DNA of 64,000 bases from Endozoicomonas sp. NE40 (GCF_040549045.1 NZ_JBEWTB010000002.1:2766001-2830000); one strand, 5' to 3'. Positions 54,054 through 63,491 are shown, counted from the first letter of the stretch. Numbers and translations are program-made. Notes: generated by a model not told the origin, from the letters alone.

Positions 54054-54212
54054 TTATGTTTTTTTAATCATTCCTTCAGCTCTGGAGCCGGTCGGCAACA
54101 GAGTATTTTTATACGCAGGGTTGTTTTTAATCTGTGTGCAGGTCTGGTAGCCATCGGTAGTCTTGCTGTCATCGATAACTATTCTTTTGAGATGCTTTCT
54201 GGATTCATCCAT
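54054..54212 (-). pseudogene. pilG: Internally deleted remnant of response regulator gene pilG
   Basis: From ATG 54212 the frame reads MDESRKHLKRIVIDDSKT, the first strand of PilG with its acidic pocket, and then jumps directly to TDGYQTCTQIKNNPAYKNT, which in intact PilG comes roughly 45-50 residues later, after the phospho-acceptor Asp. After KNT the expected PVIMLSS-type strand is replaced by an unrelated tail ending in a stop. The phosphorylation site and the C-terminal half are therefore missing. The position directly upstream of pilH is exactly where pilG belongs. Confidence 0.85.
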
Positions 54213-54454
54213 GGATTTCCCCCGGATTCCGCCGTATACAGAGTACGGCTTCAGGCTATTACCTGCCCTTCTGTTCTGGAATTCAGCTTTGGTCCCCAGC
54301 TGTACCAGCATCTGCATTTTTTAGCACATAAGTATTACCTGTGACCAGAGAAAACCAGAGGTTTATTCACTGACCAACGGTCAGGATTAAAGGTTTCTGT
54401 AAGCCGGTCGATGCTGCCAGTATTCAAATCCAAACAAAAACGCAGGGAATGCTA

Positions 54455-55759
54455 ATGAAAATGAGAGTGTCGCTGGCAGCTGGGGTATTCCTGGGTTGCC
54501 TTTCAATAAGTGCTGCCAGTTCTGCTGAAACCCTTCAGGATGTGCTGAATAAAGCGTTGAAAACAAATCCTCAGGCTCTTGCCAGCCTGAACCGTTACCG
54601 TGCTGAAATGGAGAATGCGGATGCGGTCTGGGGAAGGTATTTCCCTACAGTGGATGTAACAACAGGGGTTGGCAAGCAAAAGAGGTACGTTGATAACCTT
54701 GATAACAATGACAAAATTGTTACTCGTAGAGAGGCCTCCTTTTCTGTAAAGCAAAACCTGTTTTCAGGGTTCAATACCCAAAACAGCGTTGATCAGGCCC
54801 GTCATCAGGCTAAAGCCGAATTTCTGCGCTTGAAGAATACTCTGCAGGATGTAAGCCTGAAGATTGTCGATGCCTATCTAAAGGTGCTTGAACGCAGGGA
54901 TATGATTAATCTGGCTATTGAAAACCTGAAAACGCACGATGTTATTTTCCAACAGATTCAGCAGCGTGCTCAGCAGGGAGTTGCCAGAAGTTCTGACCTC
55001 GCCCAGATAGAAGGACGTCGCGCCCGTGCCAATGCCAATGTCATCAATGCCCGTAACAATCTGGCAGATGCCGAAAGCGAGTTTATGGCCCTGGTTGGCT
55101 CAATGCCTGCCGATCTCGAACAACCGGGTTCATGGAAGCTCAAAATGCCAGAGTCGCTGGAAGTCGCCTTGCAGAGCGCCATTGACTCTCATCCTAATGC
55201 TCTGGCATCAGCCCATGAAATCAAGTCTTCGCAATCCCAGTATGAATCGTTGAAAAGCAGTTTCTATCCAACACTGGATATTGAACTGGATCAAAGCTGG
55301 AAGAAAAATGCAGACGGTCAGGCAGGCAGGGTTCGCGATGGTACCGCAGTGATGAAATTAAGGTATAACCTGTTCAAAGGGGGGGCTGACAAGGCCCGCC
55401 TTGATGAAAGTGCCTACCGTGCTGAAGAAAGTCGGGCCCAGCGTGACAGAGTGTTGCGTACCCTCGAAGAAACCCTTCGGATAGCCTGGGCTGCATACGA
55501 ATTTAATATGCAGCAGCAGAAGTTTCTCCGCCTGCACGAAGAATCCAGCCGCGAGAGTGTCGAGGCTTATCGGGAGCAGTTCAATATTGGGAAAAGGACC
55601 CTGCTGGATCTGCTGGACAGTGAAAATGAACTGTTTCAGTCCAGTCGCAGCCTGACTTCAGCCATCTATCAGGAAGCCTTTGCCCGTTACCGGGTCTTTG
55701 CGGCCACCGGAGAGTTGATGGATGTTCTTGAAATCAATATGCCGGCAGGTTGGGAGTAA
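54455..55759 (+). CDS. tolC: TolC-family outer-membrane channel of type I secretion / efflux
   Basis: A 434-residue outer-membrane efflux protein. ATG 54455 (agggaatgcta upstream) gives a signal peptide ending about residue 24 (SISAASSAET). Two homologous halves of long helices typical of TolC are visible: TLQDVLNKALKTNPQALASLNRY with QNLFSGFNTQNSVDQARHQ, and SLEVALQSAIDSHPNALASA with RYNLFKGGADKARLDESAYRA; near the C-terminus NIGKRTLLDLLDSENELFQS is the common T1SS-outer-membrane (LapE/AggA type) signature. It is the only TolC-like gene in the window and may complete the HlyB/HlyD system 40 kb away (inference). Followed by a strong terminator. Confidence 0.92.
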   Translation: MKMRVSLAAGVFLGCLSISAASSAETLQDVLNKALKTNPQALASLNRYRAEMENADAVWGRYFPTVDVTTGVGKQKRYVDNLDNNDKIVTRREASFSVKQNLFSGFNTQNSVDQARHQAKAEFLRLKNTLQDVSLKIVDAYLKVLERRDMINLAIENLKTHDVIFQQIQQRAQQGVARSSDLAQIEGRRARANANVINARNNLADAESEFMALVGSMPADLEQPGSWKLKMPESLEVALQSAIDSHPNALASAHEIKSSQSQYESLKSSFYPTLDIELDQSWKKNADGQAGRVRDGTAVMKLRYNLFKGGADKARLDESAYRAEESRAQRDRVLRTLEETLRIAWAAYEFNMQQQKFLRLHEESSRESVEAYREQFNIGKRTLLDLLDSENELFQSSRSLTSAIYQEAFARYRVFAATGELMDVLEINMPAGWE

Positions 55760-55793
55760 AATCTGCCACGATCAGCCATCATCACTTTGCGAG

Positions 55794-55820
55794 AGCCGGA
55801 TCAATTGATCCGGCTTTTTC
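55794..55820 (+). terminator. Terminator of the TolC-family gene
   Basis: Perfect palindrome agccggatcaattgatccgg (arms of 11 bp, 55794-55815) followed by TTTTTC. The rest of the gap to 56076 has no supported gene and presumably holds the promoter of the PTS genes. Confidence 0.9.
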
Positions 55821-56076
55821 TTTTCATAGTGTCCAATCTTCTACTAGCCTTATCCTCCGAAGGAAAACAGCAGTAGGGCTGCCTGTTATCGGTCAGACTC
55901 TATCTGTTCACCGTTTAAAGAATAAATTCCAGACAGGTAATTATGAGAACTGATAACGCTGGCTTTATCTCAATTGCCTTGAAGCTGATTGCACGTCAGA
56001 TACAAATTTTTGAAGGCTCGCAATACTTTTGTGGCTTGCAATACTTTGATGGGCTGCAATGCAAGAGGGCTGTTTT

Positions 56077-56391
56077 ATGAAAGTGGTTGTAGTAACCGCC
56101 TGTCCCACAGGTATTGCGCACACCTATATGGCAGCGGAAAAGCTGACAGAAGCTGCTTTATCACAGGGACATGATGTAAAGGTTGAAACTCAGGGGGCGA
56201 TGGGGATTGAGAATGAAATCACACCTCTCGATATTGAAGAGGCCGACATCGCCCTGTTTGCCGTTGATATTGCCGTTGAGGGCGAGGATCGCTTTGGCGA
56301 TCTGAAGGTTGTCAAAGTACCTGTTGCTGAAGCTATTCGAAACCCGGACGCTGTGATGACCCAGCTGGGGCGAAGTGTGTCTGTATCCTGA
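56077..56391 (+). CDS. PTS fructose-type EIIB component
   Basis: A 104-residue free-standing fructose-class EIIB domain. The phosphorylated Cys lies in VVVVTACPTGIAHTYMAAE; VKVETQGAMGIENEITPLDI and DIALFAVDIAVEGEDRF complete the fold. ATG 56077 is the canonical start (MKVVVVTACPTG); a longer frame from 56059 is not needed. It sits 56 bp upstream of the HPr-EI-EIIA fusion, with no EIIC permease in the window. Confidence 0.93.
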   Translation: MKVVVVTACPTGIAHTYMAAEKLTEAALSQGHDVKVETQGAMGIENEITPLDIEEADIALFAVDIAVEGEDRFGDLKVVKVPVAEAIRNPDAVMTQLGRSVSVS

Positions 56392-56447
56392 GTGGAGGGG
56401 TGCGGTATTTTACTTTTCTGCTCACTGTTGCAGAGGTTTAGGGACGA

Positions 56448-59003
56448 TTGTCAATTATTAAAACAGAACAACAGGAGATGCCGGGGGTAATGAGCAGTAA
56501 GGAACTAGTGTTTACCTGTGAGTTGATTAATGGGCTGCATGCCCGACCAGCCAGTGCTTTCGTTAAGGAAATTCAGGCGTTCAACGTTGAAGTGGTACTC
56601 GAAAACCAGCGAAATGGCAGGACTGCAAACGGCAATAGTGCTCTCTCTTTAATTTCTGCAGACATTTCTCACCGTGACGTGTGTAAGCTGATCATTACGG
56701 GGGTGGATGCCAAGCGGGCATTAGCCCGCCTGCGGTATTTTATTCAAAAAGAACTCCCCGGAAGCGACATTCCCGCCACCTCCGCCCAGGGTACTTCCTA
56801 TCTGCCCCCTTCGTTGCGAGTCCTGAAAATGAATGTTGCGAAAGGACATGCAACGGGGGAAGGCTGGGCCAGAGGGGCTCCGGTCTGTCTGAAAGAATAC
56901 CGTTTTCTACCCGCCCAGGACCATGCCGTTTATGCTGGAGTGACCGGGGAACGGTTGCGGCTGATGGGGGCTCTGGAACAGGTACAGAAAAATCTCTTTC
57001 AGACAATCGAAAATACTGAGCTGGTTGCAGAGCGTGAAGTACTTGGGGCTCACTACACGCTTGCCTGTGACCCGGACTTTAAAAGACGAATGCTTGATCA
57101 TGTGAATAATGGTCTGTCGGTCGTAGAAAGTATTGAAGCCACCCTGGAACATTTTTCCCATGCATTGAAAAGCGGCGACAGCACTTATCTGCAGGACAGG
57201 GTGATTGATATCCGGGACCTGTGTGATCAGCTGATGCATTTTTCCTACGGCAGTGGTTGCTTGTATACCCCTGACGTTCTCAGCCAGCACAGTATTTGTC
57301 TTGCCGACAACCTGACTCCCAGCCAGTTTCTGGCCCTTGATCACCGTTATCTTAATGGCCTGGTGCTGGAATCAGGTGGCAAGGCGTCGCACACGGTACT
57401 GATTGCGCAGGCGAGAGGTATTCCTGTTGTCGTGGGAGCGGAAGGAGCCAGAGAGCTAATGAATGCGTCCAGCGAAGTCATTCTGGATGCCGGGCTGGGC
57501 ATACTGATTGGCGACCCTTCCAGAGAGGTTGGGCGGTATTATCAGCAGGAGCGTCGAAAGCAGCAAAGGATGAATGAGCGCTATCACCCTTTTATTGACA
57601 GGCTGGCCGAAACCCGTGATCGTCAAAGGCTGGAAATAGGAGCCAATATTGTCGGGGTAGAGGATGCAGAGCAGGCTTTTGGGCAGGGGGCTGAGAGCAT
57701 AGGGCTGTTTCGCACTGAAATGATTTACATGCAGAGAGAACAGGCTCCGGATGAAAAAGAACAGGTGACTACCTACAGCAAAATCCTGACGCTGGCTGAA
57801 GAACGTCCCGTTATTATTCGCACAATGGATGTTGGGGCGGATAAACCTGTTGATTATTTTGAGCTGGAAGAAGAAGAGAACCCTTTTCTGGGTTACCGCG
57901 CTATCCGTTTATATCCGGAATTTCTTGATCTCTTTCGCATACAGGTTCGTGCCATTCTGATAGCTGCCCGTCAAAAGTCTGTACTGGTTATGATTCCGAT
58001 GGTCAGCTGTCTGGACGAGGTACTGTGGGTCAGGGATGTTATCCACACTATTCAGGAAGAGATGGGTCAGGACAATGAAGTCTATGGAAGCATCCGCCTG
58101 GGTATTATGCTGGAGGTTCCTTCAGCCTGCCTGATCATTGACCAGCTGGCACCCTGGGTCGATTTTTTCAGCATCGGCAGCAACGATCTTGCACAGTACT
58201 TTCTGGCAGCAGACCGGGACAATGAAAAAGTTGGAGATTTATACAGCTATCTGCACCCGTCTTTCCTGCGACTTCTGAAAATGGTAACGCATGAAACCCG
58301 GCAACATCAGCGCTGGACAGGGCTTTGTGGCGAGATGGCTGCTGATCTTGAAGCCTTACCTCTTCTGGTCGGTCTGGGGTTGGATGAAATCAGTCTGCCA
58401 GGCACTTTTATCCCCGCGATTAAAGAGAAACTCAGCCATCTGGACTCTTCAGAGTGCCGGAAACTGCTGGATCAGGCGATAGCCTGCAACAGTATTCAGG
58501 CGGTGCAGGCTTTACTGCGGGCATTTCGCAGCGATGTGACTTCCAGGACCGTATTTGATACGGCCATCGTCAACCTTGATTATGAAGCGCTCAGCAGGGA
58601 GGAAGCGGTTAAAGAGCTGGTTGATATGATGTTGATGGATGGACGTTTATCGGATGGTTGCCATGTGGAAGAAGCTGTCTGGGCTCGTGAAGCGCTATAT
58701 TCAACAGGGATGGGAAGTGGAATTGCGATTCCCCACTTACAGTCCGAACATGTGTTGTGTCATTCCGTGGGCATTTTGCGGTTACGGGAGCCTTTGCACT
58801 GGCAGGAGGGCAGTGAAGAAGGTGTGAAAACGGTATTTTTACTGGCTGTTCCGGACTCTGGCGCGAAAGATCAGCACATGAAAGTGTTTTCCCGGCTGGC
58901 GAGAAAACTGGTTAAACCTGAGTTTATTGAGCGTTTTGACCAGTGTGACGATAGGCAGCAGGTCATTTGGTTGCTGGAAAAAGAAATCGAGTTGTCAGAC
59001 TGA
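56448..59003 (+). CDS. PTS multiphosphoryl transfer protein: HPr-EI-EIIA(Fru) fusion
   Basis: PEP-dependent phosphocarrier, up to 851 residues. Domain order: HPr with active His in NGLHARPAS (about 28-36) and NGNSALSLISA; enzyme I with phospho-His in ESGGKASHTVLIAQARGIPV, substrate-binding LFRTEMIYM, GSNDLAQYFLAADRDN and WTGLCGEMAAD; and EIIA-Fru at about 705-851 with active His in GSGIAIPH. This order matches the E. coli PtsA/FryA class. Start choice is uncertain: TTG 56448 (aggga upstream) or ATG 56490, which gives an HPr-like MSSKELVFTCEL. With the upstream EIIB it forms a complete phosphorelay lacking only the membrane EIIC. Confidence 0.93.
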   Translation: MSIIKTEQQEMPGVMSSKELVFTCELINGLHARPASAFVKEIQAFNVEVVLENQRNGRTANGNSALSLISADISHRDVCKLIITGVDAKRALARLRYFIQKELPGSDIPATSAQGTSYLPPSLRVLKMNVAKGHATGEGWARGAPVCLKEYRFLPAQDHAVYAGVTGERLRLMGALEQVQKNLFQTIENTELVAEREVLGAHYTLACDPDFKRRMLDHVNNGLSVVESIEATLEHFSHALKSGDSTYLQDRVIDIRDLCDQLMHFSYGSGCLYTPDVLSQHSICLADNLTPSQFLALDHRYLNGLVLESGGKASHTVLIAQARGIPVVVGAEGARELMNASSEVILDAGLGILIGDPSREVGRYYQQERRKQQRMNERYHPFIDRLAETRDRQRLEIGANIVGVEDAEQAFGQGAESIGLFRTEMIYMQREQAPDEKEQVTTYSKILTLAEERPVIIRTMDVGADKPVDYFELEEEENPFLGYRAIRLYPEFLDLFRIQVRAILIAARQKSVLVMIPMVSCLDEVLWVRDVIHTIQEEMGQDNEVYGSIRLGIMLEVPSACLIIDQLAPWVDFFSIGSNDLAQYFLAADRDNEKVGDLYSYLHPSFLRLLKMVTHETRQHQRWTGLCGEMAADLEALPLLVGLGLDEISLPGTFIPAIKEKLSHLDSSECRKLLDQAIACNSIQAVQALLRAFRSDVTSRTVFDTAIVNLDYEALSREEAVKELVDMMLMDGRLSDGCHVEEAVWAREALYSTGMGSGIAIPHLQSEHVLCHSVGILRLREPLHWQEGSEEGVKTVFLLAVPDSGAKDQHMKVFSRLARKLVKPEFIERFDQCDDRQQVIWLLEKEIELSD

Positions 59004-59016
59004 CCCCGGTGGTCTC

Positions 59017-60789
59017 TCAGAGTTGTGCCAGTTGTTTCAGGAAGCGGAGTTGTCCGTCGCTGTTCAGCTGTTCCAGGTGTTTGGCATAGGGGTTATGGTC
59101 TTCTTCGATCGGCTCCCGCTTGTTTCCATCGTCTTCTGGCTGATAGTCAGCAGTGAGGGGCGTTATGCTCTCTGCCCGGTTTATCAGGCGGGCAGCCTTA
59201 TTCAGTTCGCCTTCATTTGCCAGCAGCTTCCGCCATTGATCACAAAACCGGGTCGCCAGTTTTTTTTGTGCGGCGGGAACCGGATACCCTCTGTTGCTTT
59301 CAAGGCTGTCGATATCAAAGTCATCTGAAAAACGCATTTCCTCAAGACGAATGACATCGCGCATAACTTTTGCTGCAAGGCTGTCCCGATGTTGGGTTCC
59401 TGCAACAATATCAGCAACAAAAGCGGCAACGGGAGGGGTTACATTCTCTGCCTGCAGAAGGAAACTCAGACACTCCTCTCTGACCAAGGGGTCTGCTTTC
59501 CTGTTCAGAAGGTTTTGCTCCGAAGCGGCAGTAGCCATAATACCCAGCTGGATAAGCCGGATTATATCGGTATTTAAATATTTGGCTTCATCGTGATCAG
59601 AGAAGCGATGCAGGCTCATAAGCAGTTCAAACAGCAGTGCTTTTCGAGTGGTATGGGCGTGGCGGTAACGAATACCTGCTGAAACTTTGTGCGATGGGTC
59701 AACAGCCTGCAGGGCAAACGGAGCGGAGTTGACAACGGAGTCAGGCTGTTTGGCAGGGTCTGTAAATATTCGACATTTATTTATTTCCGCCAGATAAGGT
59801 GGTTGTCCTGTCAGATTACCGGGGGAAACATCAGTATTCGTATAATCCGGCGGGGGCGGAAATGGTTCATCGTCATCTTCCGGTATGGGGTGAGAAGACG
59901 GGGGATGAGAAGACGGAGGGGGGGGCATGGTTATATCTGAAGCGGATGGCGACTCAGAAGGCCCTGAGGGGTTAGTTCTTCCAAAAACAGGCTCACCGGC
60001 TTCAGGCTTATGGACGGGTTTTGGCTGGTAGTGAAAGTGATCCTTTACTCGGGCAGGAGCAGGCTGAGGAGGTGTTGCAGGCTGCCTCTCAGGGGTCGTG
60101 TCTGGTACACGGGTTCGAAGAAATTCAATGATCGAGGTGGGCGCAAAGCCTTTGGGGATTGGAGGTGCTGTCACGCCAGCAGCCTGAAGTTGCGCTCCCA
60201 GCCCTATGAGAGTTGCTTCTTCTTTACCAAGTTCCTGCCTGAATTTGCTGGTTCGTTCCCGGTTATAGTGACTATCAATGGTTCTCATGCTCTCAATCAG
60301 TTGATTCCTGGCGTTTTCAGCTTTGCTGGCCTGCTGTTGAAAGGCGTTGTCATCAGCAGGCACCAGACGATTCATGTTTCCGTTGTCATCAATGTGGATA
60401 ATGATAAACGGGAGAGCATTCCGGGGTGACTCAGGCGCATTGAGACTGTGGATTATGGCATCAAGATACTCAAGCATGTGGTTTTGGGTACGCATGGCCT
60501 GAACGGTTTTCCACTGCCCGGCAAACGTATTTTTTAAAAGCTCAGTGTGCGCGGCTTCATTAACGACTGATGTTGTTGCGTGAGGGGAAACGGTTCTTTC
60601 CCTGACCGGGTTAGTAACAGGCTGTTCCGATGGCAGAGTCGGGAGAGAGGGAATATGCCGTGTTCCTTCTGCCGGGGATACCCCGCCTGTGTCAGGAGGT
60701 GTGGTTGCTGGACGTTTGCTGTCGTGAGTCGACGGTGTGTAGGAGTGAGCCGGTACTCCTCTGGAGGGTTTTCCTGGTGGAGAGCTCAT
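59017..60789 (-). CDS. Proline-rich effector-like protein, second gene of a paralogous pair
   Basis: Unrecognised 590-residue protein. Order: disordered Pro/Ser/Thr-rich N-terminus (1-75); a helical module at about 80-225 homologous to that of the upstream gene (PFIIIHIDDNGNMNRLVPAD; IDSHYNRERTSKFRQELGKE); a proline-rich linker at about 230-330 (TMPPPPSSHPPSSHPIPEDD, EPFPPPPDYTNTD); and a helical C-terminal domain of about 240 residues with no family I recognise. No signal peptide. It starts 5 bp after the stop of the upstream gene, so both are co-transcribed. Polyproline runs that could bind SH3/EVH1/profilin-type eukaryotic domains, plus modular layout, suggest a host-directed effector (inference). 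Confidence 0.7.
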   Translation of the reverse strand: MSSPPGKPSRGVPAHSYTPSTHDSKRPATTPPDTGGVSPAEGTRHIPSLPTLPSEQPVTNPVRERTVSPHATTSVVNEAAHTELLKNTFAGQWKTVQAMRTQNHMLEYLDAIIHSLNAPESPRNALPFIIIHIDDNGNMNRLVPADDNAFQQQASKAENARNQLIESMRTIDSHYNRERTSKFRQELGKEEATLIGLGAQLQAAGVTAPPIPKGFAPTSIIEFLRTRVPDTTPERQPATPPQPAPARVKDHFHYQPKPVHKPEAGEPVFGRTNPSGPSESPSASDITMPPPPSSHPPSSHPIPEDDDEPFPPPPDYTNTDVSPGNLTGQPPYLAEINKCRIFTDPAKQPDSVVNSAPFALQAVDPSHKVSAGIRYRHAHTTRKALLFELLMSLHRFSDHDEAKYLNTDIIRLIQLGIMATAASEQNLLNRKADPLVREECLSFLLQAENVTPPVAAFVADIVAGTQHRDSLAAKVMRDVIRLEEMRFSDDFDIDSLESNRGYPVPAAQKKLATRFCDQWRKLLANEGELNKAARLINRAESITPLTADYQPEDDGNKREPIEEDHNPYAKHLEQLNSDGQLRFLKQLAQL

Positions 60790-60794
60790 AATTA

Positions 60795-62480
60795 TTAGTC
60801 CTTTTTACCTTTCACCCGCTGCACATTGCGGAAATGCTGGTCTGCTGTTTCTTCGTACTGAATTTCTGAAATGGCGACTTTTTCAATATGAGCCAGTGCT
60901 TCATCAAATCCAGCCTGAATAGCAGCGGCCAGCTCGTTTTTATCAGCCTTTGGATGTTTAAAAAAACCGCCTCCCACCATAGGCGATCTTAGAACGGGTA
61001 AAACAGGAAGGTATTTTTTTTCAGCATGAAGATTCCAGGTATTCTGTACTGCCAGAATATTGCCGCTGAATGTTTTCATATCCAGAAGCCATTGTCGTTT
61101 ACCATCCTCCGTATCAGGGTAGGAGCCATCGGTACCATTGGGGGCAATAGCATAGATCATGGCACCGTTTGCCTGGTCTCCTCCCGGAGGCTTATTAAAG
61201 ACATCAATGAAAATGGTTCCCGTATTATCCGTGGCGTCTTCGGGTCTGTAGATCGCAGCGCCTACTAATGCTGAATTGTTGTCAGGAAAATGATTCGGGC
61301 CAAAGGTTATAAAACCGCCACCTGCAGCATCCGCTTTCTCGACCATGCGTTCGTGAACTTTCTGGTAGGACGCAGCTTTGTGGATCTGGTCAGAAAACTC
61401 TCTGTTGATTCCTCCATGTCCGACAGCCAGATTCGGATTGCCGGAGTTGACCGATGCAATCTTACCCTTGGCATGGGGTTCAGAGGGGGTATGGTAAATA
61501 TTGGCAAAGCCTGTTGATGGAGAAGGCTGCAGGAATGTTGTCTGAACTTTTTGCAGTCCCTGACCGGTTGGGCGAATCTCTTCAGCTACCTCCCCGGGTG
61601 AAACAGGGTTGGGCGGTTCTGCCTTTGAACGTTTTCTCAGCCTGTGCTGTGACAGTTCTGCCGGGTCAACATCGTCCGGCAAGACTCTTGTTGCTGGCTG
61701 ACCTGTTGGAGGGCGGGGTGGGGCAGGTCGTGCAGGTGGATCAGGGAGCAGTACAAACTCACCGTCCTCGATCGTGGAGCTGTCAGTCACCGCGCTTGCC
61801 GGTTGTGTGGAGGGTGTTGCGTTCAGTAGCGAACTGAAGGCAAACAGGATGGGGGTGTAGGGGATTGCAGGTTCCGGGATTCCGGCCTGATCTAATTCAT
61901 TACGACAGGCTTCCAGTCTGGCTTCTGCTCTCAGGGCTTTTTCCCCAAGCGCTGTTCCTTCCGAGCCTTGGTAATGCTGATTGATCGCGTTTAACTGTTC
62001 TGCAAGCTTTGCTTTGAGAGCCTGATATTTTTCTTTGTTTCTTACCAGTTCCGGATCGGGAGGAATAAGCCGGACCTGTTTGCCGCCGTCATTCACAAGA
62101 ATGAAGAACGGGGTGTTAACAAAGGCTTGCTCCGGTTTTTCCAATTGTTGCAGCAGCATCGGAATCGAGGACACAAAGTTCACCTGAGCCTTAAGCTCCC
62201 GGACTTCCTGTGTCTGGCTTGTGAAGTTCTGTATGGCTCGTTGTGGTGTGTTAACGTTGATTGCAGGTGTAACGGTAGATAGGGCGCGGTCTGCAATGGG
62301 CTTCCGGGGTGGCTGTAAAGCACTGGGTGGTGGCGGAGGAAATGAGGACTTTGCCGGTACTGTGGTCACTTCGTCACCATTCTTTACTCCGGGCGAAGGT
62401 GGTGGTGATGGGGGAGGTGTTAACAGGCCGTCGATAGAGTACGGAGAGCCTCCAACTGAAGAAGAGTCGTTAGAACTCAT
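60795..62480 (-). CDS. Proline-rich protein with macrodomain-like C-terminal region
   Basis: A 561-residue protein, first gene of the pair. N-terminus with polyproline runs (TPPPSPPPSPG, FPPPPPSALQPPRKP); module shared with the neighbour at about 75-215 (PFFILVNDGGKQVRLIPPDP, AINQHYQGSEGTALGEKALR); Pro-rich linker; then about 335-530 a macrodomain-like region: KIASVNSGNPNLAVGHGGIN fits the ADP-ribose-binding loop (usual NAAN...GGGV), AMIYAIAPNG fits the second strand, and PVLPVLRSPMVGGGFFKHP with ELAAAIQAGFDEAL fits the phosphate-binding loop and last helix. Known macrodomains bind or hydrolyse ADP-ribose; here this is inference. No secretion signal peptide. Confidence 0.75.
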   Translation of the reverse strand: MSSNDSSSVGGSPYSIDGLLTPPPSPPPSPGVKNGDEVTTVPAKSSFPPPPPSALQPPRKPIADRALSTVTPAINVNTPQRAIQNFTSQTQEVRELKAQVNFVSSIPMLLQQLEKPEQAFVNTPFFILVNDGGKQVRLIPPDPELVRNKEKYQALKAKLAEQLNAINQHYQGSEGTALGEKALRAEARLEACRNELDQAGIPEPAIPYTPILFAFSSLLNATPSTQPASAVTDSSTIEDGEFVLLPDPPARPAPPRPPTGQPATRVLPDDVDPAELSQHRLRKRSKAEPPNPVSPGEVAEEIRPTGQGLQKVQTTFLQPSPSTGFANIYHTPSEPHAKGKIASVNSGNPNLAVGHGGINREFSDQIHKAASYQKVHERMVEKADAAGGGFITFGPNHFPDNNSALVGAAIYRPEDATDNTGTIFIDVFNKPPGGDQANGAMIYAIAPNGTDGSYPDTEDGKRQWLLDMKTFSGNILAVQNTWNLHAEKKYLPVLPVLRSPMVGGGFFKHPKADKNELAAAIQAGFDEALAHIEKVAISEIQYEETADQHFRNVQRVKGKKD

Positions 62481-62615
62481 AAAGTCATCCCGAAGAGAGG
62501 GGTTATGGACAGGTTATCGGTCAGTAGAAGCAACAAATGAGAATCAAAAAGCGAGTCGCTATAATCTCCTGATCCAAAATTCTTTTTAAGAAAACAACAG
62601 AGGCTGTAAGCCTGA

Positions 62616-63491
62616 ATGATGAGTAAAAACTCCGCTCAACGCTTTTTGTTTGAAAACGCCGATATTCGTGGCGAAATCATTTCCATGGACAGCTGCTTTA
62701 CCGATGCGCTGGCTGCCCATGACTACCCACAGAACGTGCGTGAACTGCTGGGCGAGCTGGCAACCGCTGCTCTGCTGCTGAGTTCCACGCTGAAGTTTGA
62801 AGGCATTCTCAGTCTGCAGGCAAAGGGTGAAGGCCCTCTGTCCCTGCTGATGGTGGAATGTACTGATCAGAAAACCTTCCGGGCGCTGGCTCGCTGGGAG
62901 GAAGGTGCCGACCTGTCTGGTCACGGGCTGAAAGCCTTGCTGGGCAAAGGTACGCTGGTGATGACTATTGATCCTCACAAAGGCAACCGTTATCAGGGGA
63001 TTGTGCCTCTGCATCATGAGTCCCTCGCAGACAGCCTGAAAGACTATTTCCAGCAGTCAGAGCAGTTGCCGACCGAGTTCTGGATTGCCAGTAATGGCGA
63101 CCAGTGTGCGGGTATGCTGCTGCAGGCTCTGCCAGCGGGTGTCGAGGCGTCCGGTGATGTCCGTGAAGAGTCGTGGAATCGACTGTCTATCCTGGCGAAC
63201 ACGGTGACCAGCGATGAACTGCTGTCTCTGGATCATGAAACGTTGTTGAACCGTCTTTACCACGAAGAAGACGTTCGTCTGTTTGATGAAGAACCGGTTG
63301 CTTTCAGCTGTAACTGTTCCCGCCCAAGAAGTGCCAAAATTCTGCACAGTCTGGGGCGTGCAGAAATTGACGCGATTCTTGCAGAAAGTGGTGAAGTGGC
63401 TATGGACTGTCAGTTCTGCAACCAGAAATACGTTTTCTCGGAAACCGATGTTGCGGAAATCTTTGCGGGTCAGGAGCCCAAAACGCACTGA
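62616..63491 (+). CDS. hslO: Redox-regulated holdase chaperone Hsp33
   Basis: A 291-residue cytoplasmic chaperone activated by oxidative unfolding. The N-terminal core (RFLFENADIRGEII, ALLLSSTLKFEGILSLQAKGEGPLSLL, YQGIVPL) and the C-terminal zinc switch CNC (FSCNCSRPRSAK) with CQFC (VAMDCQFCNQKYVF) are intact. ATG 62616 and 62619 are both possible. It is divergent from the effector pair (starts 136 bp apart) and followed by a hairpin and then pckA, the hslO-pckA order common in gammaproteobacteria. Confidence 0.97.
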   Translation: MMSKNSAQRFLFENADIRGEIISMDSCFTDALAAHDYPQNVRELLGELATAALLLSSTLKFEGILSLQAKGEGPLSLLMVECTDQKTFRALARWEEGADLSGHGLKALLGKGTLVMTIDPHKGNRYQGIVPLHHESLADSLKDYFQQSEQLPTEFWIASNGDQCAGMLLQALPAGVEASGDVREESWNRLSILANTVTSDELLSLDHETLLNRLYHEEDVRLFDEEPVAFSCNCSRPRSAKILHSLGRAEIDAILAESGEVAMDCQFCNQKYVFSETDVAEIFAGQEPKTH

